From Candidatus Manganitrophaceae bacterium (GTDB lineage Bacteria; Nitrospirota; Nitrospiria; SBBL01; Manganitrophaceae), in contig SCUR01000088.1 of the NCBI GenBank assembly GCA_004297235.1, forward strand, positions 1-18,771: a stretch of 18,771 nt of DNA. Reading direction: 5' to 3'. Position 1 is the first letter of the stretch, and each line of letters begins with the position of its first letter. A program made the position numbers and the translations under genes. Below the pieces are notes generated by a model. The model ran no database searches. It saw only the letters and a program-made list of their open reading frames with translations, and was not told where the DNA came from. Of the stretch, positions 7,826-13,751 are shown one piece after another.

Positions 7826-10294
7826 ATGCCCGTAGATGAGCAGAGAACAAGCGTCAATCTTGAGACCGAGATGAAATCGGCCTACATCAATTACGCCATG
7901 AGCGTGATCGTCGGCCGCGCCCTTCCCGACGTCCGGGACGGTCTCAAGCCGGTCCATCGGCGGATCCTCTACGCGATGTTCCGCGAGGGGCTCCTCTCCA
8001 ACCGCCGCTATTCCAAATCGGCCGGCGTCGTCGGCGAGGTGATCAAGAAGTACCACCCCCACGGCGACGCGGCGGTCTATGACGCGATGGTCCGGATGGC
8101 ACAAGAGTTCAATATGCGCTACCTCTTGGTCGACGGCCAGGGGAATTTCGGCTCGATCGACGGCGACCCGCCGGCCGCCTACCGGTATACCGAAGCGCGT
8201 CTCACCAAGCTGGCTGAGGAGATGCTCGCCGACATCGACATGGAAACGGTCGATTTCGTCCCCAACTTCGATGAATCGGTTGTCGAGCCGACGGTCCTCC
8301 CGACCCGGATCCCGCAGCTGCTGATGAACGGCTCCGCGGGGATCGCGGTCGGGATGGCGACCAACATCCCGCCGCACAATCTCGGCGAGTTGATCGATGG
8401 ATTGGTCCAACTCCTGAACGACCCCGCCATCACGGTCGAAACGCTGATGCAGACGATTAAAGGGCCCGACTTTCCGACCGCCGGCTTCATCTATGGAACC
8501 AAGGGGATTCAAGACGCCTACCTGACCGGCCGCGGCTCGATTCAGCTTCGCGCCCGCGCCGTCATCGAGGTGAGCGAGAAGACCGAAAAAGAGACGATCG
8601 TCGTCACCGAGCTCCCCTACCAGGTCAATAAAGCGCGGCTGATCGAGAAGATCGCCGAGCTGATCCGCGATCGAAAGATCGAGGGGATCTCCGACCTGCG
8701 CGACGAGTCGGACCGCGACGGAATGCGGATCGTCATCGAGTTGAAGCGGGGCGAGATCGCCTCGATCATCCTCAACCAGCTCTACAAGCATACCGCAATG
8801 CAGTCCTCTTTCGGCGTCATCATGCTGTCGCTGGTAAACAACCAGCCGCAGGTTCTCAATCTCAAGCAGATGCTCCAGTACTTTCTCGACTTCCGGCGCG
8901 AGGTGATCATCCGCCGGACCCGCTTCGAATTGCGGGAGGCGGAGGCCCGGGCCCATATTTTGGAAGGGCTCAAGATTGCCCTCGACCACCTGGATGAAGT
9001 CATCGCCCTGATCCGGCGCTCCCCTTCTCCAGACGAGGCCAAAACCGGCCTCATGCAGCAGTTTGGCCTCTCCGAGATCCAATCGCAAGCGATCCTCGAG
9101 ATGCGGCTGCAACGACTCACTGCCTTGGAGCGGGAGAAGCTGATCGCCGAGTACCAGGAAGTCCTCCAGAGAATCGAGCAGCTGAAGGCGCTCTTGGCGA
9201 GCGACGCCCTCATCCGCAAGGCGATTCAGGATGAGCTGACCGAAATTCGAGAAAAGTATGCCGACGATCGACGGACCGAGATCCTCCCCGAAGCGGGGGA
9301 GATCCATATCGAAGATCTGATCGCGCCGGAGGAGATGGTCATCACCGTCACCCACACCGGTTACATCAAGCGGACCCCTTCCTCGGTCTACCGAAGCCAG
9401 CGGCGCGGCGGGAAAGGGAAAATCGGCGCCGGTCTCAAAGAAGAAGATTTCGTGGAACATCTCTTTGCCGCCTCCACCCACGACTATCTTCTCTTCTTCA
9501 CCGATGCCGGCCGGGTCTACTGGTTGAAGGTGCACCAGATCCCCGAAGCGGGCCGGGCGACGAAGGGAAAGGCGATCGTCAATCTTTTGCAGATCGCGCA
9601 GACCGAGCAGATCACGGCGATCCTTTCGGTCGATCAATTCCAAGAGGGAAAATTCGTCGTCATGGCGACCCAGAAGGGGCTGATCAAGAAGACGGCGCTC
9701 TCGGCCTACAGCAACCCGCGCGCCGGGGGAATCCGGGCGATCAATCTCGAAGAGGGGGATCGGCTGATGGCGGCCCGGTTGACCTCCGGAAATCACGAGA
9801 TCCTGCTCGGGACCAAACATGGTCTCTCGATCCGCTTTCACGAGGAAGAAGCGCGCGCCGTCGGCCGGGTGGCCACCGGCGTCTGGGGAATTCGTTTGGA
9901 GGAAGGAGACGAGGTGATCAGCGCCGAGGTCCTCGCTCCGAACGCCGAGGCGAGCATCATGACCGTCACGGAAAAAGGTTATGGCAAGCGGACGGAGCTG
10001 TCGGAGTATCGAACCCAGGGCCGCGGCGGGCACGGCATCATCACCATCCAGACGAGCCCCCGCAACGGCTGCGTCATCGCCGCCCTGCAGGTCAAAGATG
10101 AAGAGGAGGTGATGCTCGTCACGACGATCGGAAAGATCCTTCGCCTCCGGGCGGGAGACATCCGGGTCATCGGCCGGAACACACAGGGGGTCCGCCTCAT
10201 CGACCTGGAAGGGGAAGAGCGGGTCTGCGGCGTCGCGCGCCTGGCGGAGAAGGGAGAACGCGACGAGCCGGCGGATGCCGAGGACGACGCGTGA
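7826..10294 (+). CDS. gyrA: DNA gyrase subunit A
   Basis: An 822-residue DNA-cleaving and religating subunit of gyrase. The catalytic tyrosine is Tyr121 in AAYRYTEARL. The breakage-reunion domain spans about 10-490, and the C-terminal beta-pinwheel begins with an exact GyrA box QRRGGKG (525-531), which distinguishes gyrase from topoisomerase IV (ParC). The quinolone-resistance region reads HPHGDAAVYD (77-86), so the residue matching E. coli Ser83 is Ala82 while the Asp87 equivalent (Asp86) is kept. The tail after about 797 is acidic (ending AEDDA). A strong AAGGAG (7815-7820) lies 5 nt before the ATG. The stop overlaps the GTG of the following TPR gene. Confidence 0.98.
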   Translation: MPVDEQRTSVNLETEMKSAYINYAMSVIVGRALPDVRDGLKPVHRRILYAMFREGLLSNRRYSKSAGVVGEVIKKYHPHGDAAVYDAMVRMAQEFNMRYLLVDGQGNFGSIDGDPPAAYRYTEARLTKLAEEMLADIDMETVDFVPNFDESVVEPTVLPTRIPQLLMNGSAGIAVGMATNIPPHNLGELIDGLVQLLNDPAITVETLMQTIKGPDFPTAGFIYGTKGIQDAYLTGRGSIQLRARAVIEVSEKTEKETIVVTELPYQVNKARLIEKIAELIRDRKIEGISDLRDESDRDGMRIVIELKRGEIASIILNQLYKHTAMQSSFGVIMLSLVNNQPQVLNLKQMLQYFLDFRREVIIRRTRFELREAEARAHILEGLKIALDHLDEVIALIRRSPSPDEAKTGLMQQFGLSEIQSQAILEMRLQRLTALEREKLIAEYQEVLQRIEQLKALLASDALIRKAIQDELTEIREKYADDRRTEILPEAGEIHIEDLIAPEEMVITVTHTGYIKRTPSSVYRSQRRGGKGKIGAGLKEEDFVEHLFAASTHDYLLFFTDAGRVYWLKVHQIPEAGRATKGKAIVNLLQIAQTEQITAILSVDQFQEGKFVVMATQKGLIKKTALSAYSNPRAGGIRAINLEEGDRLMAARLTSGNHEILLGTKHGLSIRFHEEEARAVGRVATGVWGIRLEEGDEVISAEVLAPNAEASIMTVTEKGYGKRTELSEYRTQGRGGHGIITIQTSPRNGCVIAALQVKDEEEVMLVTTIGKILRLRAGDIRVIGRNTQGVRLIDLEGEERVCGVARLAEKGERDEPADAEDDA

Positions 10295-11187
10295 GATGGA
10301 AACTCAAAGCCTCCTTGTGGGGAGGGGCGGTTCTCACCGCCCTTTTCCTGACCGTTTGGAGCGTCTGGTCGAGCGCCGAGCGGGTTCCCAAGCGGTATCT
10401 CGAATCGGCCGAGCAGAAGTGGCGGGCCGATGATTATCTGGGCGCGGTCCGGGAATACGAAAAGATTACGGAGGAATTCCCCAGAAGCAAATATGTCCCG
10501 GAGGCGACCTTCTGGAGCGGGGTTCTCTACTATCTTTATTTAAACGATCCTCAGAAGGCGGTCGATGCGCTTGAAAAGACGATCCGCCTGACCGCTTCCA
10601 CCCCGAAGAACCCCCATGCGCTTTCCGCCCGCCGCTACCTGGCCGAGGTCTACGAAAAGAAATATGGCAAACTCCGAGAGGCGATCTCCGAGTTCGAGAA
10701 GGTCATGGAGCTCAGCGACGACCCCGATCAGACTTTGGAGAGCCAATTCAAAATCGGAGAGCTCTACCTCGCCCAAGGAAACACCGAGCAGGCCCGCACC
10801 GAATGGGATCTTTTGGTCAAGCGCGATCCGAAGAGCCGCTGGGCGCCGCCGGCCCTCTACCGCCAGGGAAGCAGCTACTTTATCGAAGGAAAGTGTAAAG
10901 AGGCGGTCGGGTTTTATCAACGGCTCATCGCCGAATATCCCGACAGCGACATGAGCCCGTTTGCGAAATTTCGCACGGCGAACTGCCTGGAAGAGGGAAA
11001 TCAGGTCGAAGAGGCGCTCAAGGCCTACCGGGCCTTGGAAGGACAGTACCCCAACAAAGAGCTTCTGGAAGCGAAGATCAAGCAGCTTGAAAAGGGAGCG
11101 CCGAAAAATGCGAATGCGGGTGTCCCCGCGGAAGAACCGGTCAGCGAGGCGCCCGGTCCGGAGAAGATCCCGGCGCGGGAGGACTGA
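10291..11187 (+). CDS. Membrane-anchored tetratricopeptide-repeat protein (BamD/YbgF-like)
   Basis: A 298-residue protein of unknown specific function. A GTG start overlaps the gyrA TGA (GTGA) and has GAGGA about 6 nt upstream. No ATG is available in this frame nearby. The N-terminus has Lys/Arg followed by one hydrophobic segment (residues about 8-28), either an uncleaved anchor or a signal peptide; there is no lipobox Cys. About six TPR-like helix pairs follow at 36-66, 72-100, 112-142, 149-180, 186-218 and 223-255, recognisable by patterns such as YLESAEQKWRADDYLGAVRE and FKIGELYLAQGNTEQA. The tail from 268 is Pro/Ala/Glu-rich. The arrangement resembles periplasmic TPR proteins of the YbgF/BamD type, which scaffold envelope complexes. 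Coupling to gyrA looks positional rather than functional. Its 3' end overlaps the convergent dciA by 47 nt. Confidence 0.85.
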   Translation: MRWKLKASLWGGAVLTALFLTVWSVWSSAERVPKRYLESAEQKWRADDYLGAVREYEKITEEFPRSKYVPEATFWSGVLYYLYLNDPQKAVDALEKTIRLTASTPKNPHALSARRYLAEVYEKKYGKLREAISEFEKVMELSDDPDQTLESQFKIGELYLAQGNTEQARTEWDLLVKRDPKSRWAPPALYRQGSSYFIEGKCKEAVGFYQRLIAEYPDSDMSPFAKFRTANCLEEGNQVEEALKAYRALEGQYPNKELLEAKIKQLEKGAPKNANAGVPAEEPVSEAPGPEKIPARED

Positions 11188-11656
11188 CCGAGGGGCGCTC
11201 CTTCAGACAATGCCGTCGGAGCGCGCGGCGGACCGCTTCCTTCAACTCCAGATCGGGAATCGATAAGAGCTGCTGCTCGATGAAGGCCGCCTCTTCGGCG
11301 GTGCACTCTCCCTCCGGCGCGGCGGTTTCCTCGGCGGTTTCGACGGCGGCGGGAAGCGGACCGATCCGAAGCTGAAGCTTCCGGATCGACTCATTGCCCA
11401 AGAGCCGGTTGCACTTCTCGATAATCTCCCTCTTTAAAAAAGAGAGCTGATGCATCCAGACGGCGCTATCGACCCGAAGAGAGAGCGTGTCAAAGCGGAT
11501 CTCCGCGGGATACGTGTGGGAGGCGATCTGCGGGCCGACAAGCTCTTTCCAGCGAATCTGCAACAAAGCGCCGGCGATCCCTTTTTCCAGGCCGAAATCT
11601 TTGATGATTCCTTTGAGGATTGGCGAAATCGATGTTGGAGAGAATCCCTTCGACAT
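11141..11656 (-). CDS. dciA: DUF721 (DciA) family protein, probable replicative-helicase loading factor
   Basis: A 171-residue protein. The DUF721 domain covers about 8-98 and keeps the family pattern: an N-terminal helix, LQIRWKELVGPQIASHT (32-48) with the conserved Trp, and VDSAVWMHQLSFLK (62-75). In bacteria without DnaC/DnaI loaders, DciA is thought to assist loading of the DnaB helicase, which fits the dnaA-dnaN-gyrase neighbourhood. After about 105 there is a low-complexity Ala/Glu stretch, a helical EAAFIEQQLLSIPDLELKEA segment and a Pro/Arg tail. I chose the ATG at 11656: the longer open frame up to 11776 runs into smpB and has no DUF721 similarity. No Shine-Dalgarno is seen, and a -10-like element lies 9 nt upstream, so the mRNA may be leaderless. 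The gene is divergent from smpB and overlaps the TPR gene tail to tail. Confidence 0.85.
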   Translation of the reverse strand: MSKGFSPTSISPILKGIIKDFGLEKGIAGALLQIRWKELVGPQIASHTYPAEIRFDTLSLRVDSAVWMHQLSFLKREIIEKCNRLLGNESIRKLQLRIGPLPAAVETAEETAAPEGECTAEEAAFIEQQLLSIPDLELKEAVRRALRRHCLKERPSVSPPAPGSSPDRAPR

Positions 11657-11665
11657 GCGATCGAT

Positions 11666-11692
11666 GTTATAATAGCGCCCAGGTGAAGTCAA
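11666..11692 (-). promoter_or_regulatory. Possible promoter of dciA
   Basis: On the minus strand TTGACT (11692-11687) precedes TATAAC (11671-11666) with a 15-bp spacer, shorter than ideal. The -10 element ends 9 nt before the ATG, so a start 7 nt downstream would leave almost no leader. The same segment also offers a plus-strand TATAAT (11668-11673) that could serve smpB, but without a good -35. Confidence 0.35.
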
Positions 11693-11735
11693 CGTGAAAG
11701 GATCGGCCCGCGGGCCCGTTCGAGCGGAATAGATC

Positions 11736-12215
11736 ATGGCGGTCGAAAAAGAGAATGATTCATTGGTGGTCAGCAACCGGAAGGCTTTCCACGATTATTT
11801 TATCGAAGAAACCCTCGAGGCGGGAATCGTTCTCTCGGGGACGGAGGTCAAATCGCTTCGCGAAGGGCGGATTAATTTAAAAGACAGCTTCGCCCGGGTT
11901 GAAAATGGAGAGGTCTTGCTATATAATTGCCACATCAGCCCCTACAGCCACGGCAACATTTCCAACCACGACCCGACGCGGAAGCGAAAGCTTCTCCTTC
12001 AAAGGCGAGAAATCGAACGGCTCCTCGGGAAGGCCCAGCAGAGGGGATACACGCTGGTGCCGCTGAAAATCTATTTTAAACGCGGTTGGGCCAAGGTGGA
12101 GTTGGGCTTGGCGGTCGGAAAGAAGCTGTACGATAAGCGCGAGACCGAATCAAAAAAATCGGCCCAGCGCGAGATCGAAAAGGCCGTTCGGGGAAAGAGA
12201 CAAGACAAGTTCTGA
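11736..12215 (+). CDS. smpB: SsrA-binding protein SmpB
   Basis: A 159-residue RNA-binding protein that delivers tmRNA to stalled ribosomes. It shows the SmpB pattern: NRKAFHDYFIEETLEAGIVL (14-33), then SGTEVKSLREGRINLKDSF (34-52), NGEVLLYNCHISPYSHGN (57-74), DPTRKRKLLLQRREIERL (79-96), VPLKIYFKRGWAKVELGLAVGKK (107-129) and the flexible basic tail KLYDKRETESKKSAQREIEKAVR. Family length is about 150-160. It lies 163 nt upstream of its RNA partner ssrA on the same strand, a common pairing. The ribosome binding site (GCGGAAT) is weak. Confidence 0.98.
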   Translation: MAVEKENDSLVVSNRKAFHDYFIEETLEAGIVLSGTEVKSLREGRINLKDSFARVENGEVLLYNCHISPYSHGNISNHDPTRKRKLLLQRREIERLLGKAQQRGYTLVPLKIYFKRGWAKVELGLAVGKKLYDKRETESKKSAQREIEKAVRGKRQDKF

Positions 12216-12287
12216 TGATTTCGTGTAAAAGGTCATCGGAAATACCAGGAGCAGCTTGGCCTGTCCGAGCATTTATAGAACAAGCGA

Positions 12288-12370
12288 GCATCCGGCTTTG
12301 CCGGTGCAAGCGTTCGGGGCGTGGGGGCATCGGAGGATTCCCGCGAAGCGGGAACCGCACGGGACCCCAC
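12288..12370 (+). repeat. Hairpin-rich palindromic element between smpB and ssrA
   Basis: Three nested or adjacent stems are readable. The first is GCA-T-CCGGC-TTT-GCCGG-TGC at 12288-12307 (8 bp with one bulge). The second is TTCCCGC-GAA-GCGGGAA at 12338-12354 (7 bp perfect, loop GAA). The third is an outer pair, GTGGGG (12321-12326) with CCCCAC (12365-12370), that encloses the second. No U-tract follows, so none is a convincing intrinsic terminator. The form resembles a dispersed REP-like element, but it could also be a structured 5' part of the ssrA precursor. No second copy was noticed in this window. Confidence 0.45.
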
Positions 12371-12378
12371 ATATGATA

Positions 12379-12725
12379 GGGGGCGATCGGATTCGACGGG
12401 GATAAAGAAGTTAAGGAACGCATGCCGAGGTCCCATTGGGCTCGTTAAACAAATGGGAAAAACATAATTGCTAATGAACAATTAGCTCTCGCTGCCTAAA
12501 CGCAGTGACATCGACTTTCCGTCGCCTGTGCGGGGGGAAGATGCCAGATAGCAGGCTGGCCTGATTCTTCGCCTTGGGGAATCGGGTGAGATCTTTTGAG
12601 GCTAGCGGAAGAGGGAGCCTGTCTCTGGGCGACCTCCGACGCGAATTCCAAATCAGAGAATAAGCATGTAGTGTTCTTTTTCTGAATATCTTCGGACGCG
12701 GGTTCAATTCCCGCCGCCTCCACCA
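12379..12725 (+). ncRNA. ssrA: Transfer-messenger RNA (tmRNA)
   Basis: A single-piece tmRNA of 347 nt that rescues stalled ribosomes and tags their products for proteolysis. The 5' end GGGGGCG (12379-12385) pairs over 7 bp (one G-U) with CGCCTCC (12715-12721). The conserved GGATTCGACGGGG follows the 5' acceptor strand. The T-arm has stem GCGGG/CCCGC (12698-12702/12710-12714) around TTCAATT, then discriminator A and encoded CCA (12723-12725). The tag frame is at 12470-12499. Partner smpB is immediately upstream and a strong terminator begins 6 nt after the CCA. The 3' end overlaps the convergent ogt coding sequence by 22 nt. Confidence 0.97.
12470..12499 (+). other. tmRNA proteolysis-tag reading frame (ANEQLALAA)
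   Basis: Inside ssrA, GCT AAT GAA CAA TTA GCT CTC GCT GCC TAA encodes ANEQLALAA and stop. The LALAA end is the usual ClpXP-type degradation signal, and the GCT is the natural resume codon. An upstream extension by one Ile codon (ATT) cannot be ruled out from sequence, but an Ala or Gly resume codon is usual. Confidence 0.85.
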
Positions 12726-13279
12726 GTTTTCAAGGGGAGAAGATCTATCTGGATCTTCTTCCCTTTTTCTTTTCCGAGGCTGTTTGGCAGGAGCCAACGC
12801 ATATCAAGACCCGATTCAAAATTCAGCAGCGCCCGTTTCCGATCGAGACCCCCGGCATATCCGGTGAGCGCGCCGCTGCGCCCAATGACCCGATGGCAAG
12901 GAACGATCAACGAAATCGGGTTGCGCCCGGTCGCCGCGCCGACGGCCCGCATACTCGACGGCGCGCCGATCCGCTCCGCCAGGGCCGAGTAGCTTTGGGT
13001 CTGGCCGAACGGAATCGCCGCGATCGCCTGCCAGACGCGGCGTTGAAAAGGGGTTCCTTCGAACCGGATCGGAACATCAAACGTTCGCCGTCTCCCCGAC
13101 ATGTACGCGACAATCTGCGCCTCCACGTCGCGGAATAGCCGAAGTCCCGGATCCCGTCTCCAGGGGTCCGTCACGGGGGCGTACTTCTGGCCGACGAAAT
13201 AGAAGCCTGTAAGTGCAGAGCCGTCCGACACCAACAAGATCGGCCCCAGCGGTGAATCGATCTCGGTATAGCGTTTCAT
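12704..13279 (-). CDS. ogt: Methylated-DNA--protein-cysteine methyltransferase (Ogt/AGT type)
   Basis: A 191-residue suicide DNA-repair protein that moves the alkyl group from O6-alkylguanine to its own cysteine. The N-terminal domain starts MKRYTEIDSPLGPILLVSDG. The C-terminal domain has FEGTPFQRRVWQAIAAIPFG (73-92), then SYSALAERIG, RAVGAATGRNP, the active site PCHRV with Cys128 (127-131), and YAGGLDRKRALLNFE. The usual family end is near residue 157; about 34 extra residues follow, ending in GGGGGN and encoded across the ssrA terminator and 3' end. The stop lies in the antisense of the tmRNA T-loop. The ATG at 13279 is 2 nt after the cupin stop, with a G-rich GAGGCGGGGG upstream, so the two form an operon. 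The longer frame to 13495 only covers the cupin gene. Confidence 0.93.
   Translation of the reverse strand: MKRYTEIDSPLGPILLVSDGSALTGFYFVGQKYAPVTDPWRRDPGLRLFRDVEAQIVAYMSGRRRTFDVPIRFEGTPFQRRVWQAIAAIPFGQTQSYSALAERIGAPSSMRAVGAATGRNPISLIVPCHRVIGRSGALTGYAGGLDRKRALLNFESGLDMRWLLPNSLGKEKGKKIQIDLLPLKTGGGGGN
12732..12773 (+). terminator. Rho-independent terminator of ssrA
   Basis: A 14-bp stem, AAGGGGAGAAGATC (12732-12745) with GATCTTCTTCCCTT (12752-12765), has one G-U pair and the 6-nt loop TATCTG. It is followed by a T-rich tract TTTCTTTT. It begins 6 nt after the tmRNA CCA end. It is also nearly symmetric, but the T-tract is on the plus strand. The whole element lies within the convergent ogt reading frame, encoding part of its Lys-rich C-terminal tail. 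Confidence 0.87.
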
Positions 13280-13281
13280 TT

Positions 13282-13626
13282 TCAATCCCCCGCCTCGATG
13301 CAGGTGACCCCGTCGGGCCCGACCTTCGCGCCATGCCGGGTCCCAGGCGGAAGGGTCAGGCGGTCGCCGGGGCGAAGCGCGACATCCTGGTTCAGGTCGG
13401 GAAGGGAAAAGAGGATGCTTCCCTTCACGCAGAAGAGGGTCTTCTGATAGTTGTGGGTGTGGACGGAGTAGACCTCCCCCGGTCCGTTCGACCATCGGCT
13501 GGGAGTAAGATCGCGGCTTTCGAAGAAAGCGACAATCTCCGACTCCGGCAGCGGATGTTTGTGCGGCCAGCGGAGAACCTCGATTCCTCTCGGAAGCGCT
13601 TCATGGTAGGAAGGATGATCGGACAT
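13282..13626 (-). CDS. Small cupin-domain protein
   Basis: A 114-residue single-domain cupin of unknown substrate. Motif 1 is visible at 50-70 (GEVYSVHTHNYQKTLFCVKG, with His56 and His58 as likely metal ligands). Motif 2 is PGDRLTLPPGTRHGA (86-100, with His98). Small cupins range from metal-binding enzymes to sensors, so no reaction is assigned. The GTG at 13638 is also open, but the ATG at 13626 has GAGGT 6 nt upstream and sits about 22 nt after the predicted transcription start. It leads a two-gene operon with ogt and is divergent from the ChaN-PDZ lipoprotein gene. Pairing with a DNA alkylation-repair gene is an observation; a shared role is not shown. Confidence 0.82.
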   Translation of the reverse strand: MSDHPSYHEALPRGIEVLRWPHKHPLPESEIVAFFESRDLTPSRWSNGPGEVYSVHTHNYQKTLFCVKGSILFSLPDLNQDVALRPGDRLTLPPGTRHGAKVGPDGVTCIEAGD

Positions 13627-13655
13627 GATCGACCTCACGATCTTACGGATGGACT

Positions 13656-13684
13656 ACTATAACGATTCCGACAGGTCGTGTCAA
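13656..13684 (-). promoter_or_regulatory. Sigma70-like promoter of the cupin-ogt operon
   Basis: On the minus strand a perfect -35 TTGACA (13684-13679), a 17-bp spacer and TATAGT (13661-13656, 5 of 6) form one of the best promoters in the window. The predicted start near 13649 leaves a short leader that carries the GAGGT ribosome binding site. Confidence 0.75.
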
Positions 13685-13715
13685 AGTCGAGGCGCCCCCG
13701 CACCCATTTCTCCGT

Positions 13716-13745
13716 TTGACACCTCCCTCCCCTTCTCGGTAGAAT
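13716..13745 (+). promoter_or_regulatory. Sigma70-like promoter of the ChaN-PDZ lipoprotein gene, apparently leaderless
   Basis: A perfect TTGACA (13716-13721), an 18-bp spacer and TAGAAT (13740-13745, 5 of 6) end only 6 nt before the ATG at 13752. The expected +1 therefore falls on or next to the A of the start codon, and no Shine-Dalgarno is present upstream. Confidence 0.7.
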
Positions 13746-13751
13746 GACTTC

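Noticed and set aside
7703..10033. 776-codon open frame on the minus strand across gyrA
   Set aside because: It is the antisense of gyrA. In this GC-rich gene the reverse frames lack stops; the product is low-complexity (Asp/Leu/Arg/Gly-rich) without a recognisable domain.
11657..11776. 40-codon upstream extension of dciA
   Set aside because: It would overlap the smpB start, run through the promoter-like segment and add residues unlike DUF721.
12288..12354. The hairpins after smpB as intrinsic terminators
   Set aside because: No T-tract follows either stem; ssrA has a separate, clear terminator downstream.
12379..12725. tmRNA 3' end as an attachment site of an integrated element
   Set aside because: tmRNA genes are frequent integration sites, but no integrase, no second copy of the 3' end and no phage-like gene is present downstream in the window.
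13280..13495. 72-codon upstream extension of ogt
   Set aside because: It overlaps the cupin gene antiparallel to nothing useful and in another frame; the AGT family start MKRYTEIDSPLG is at 13279.
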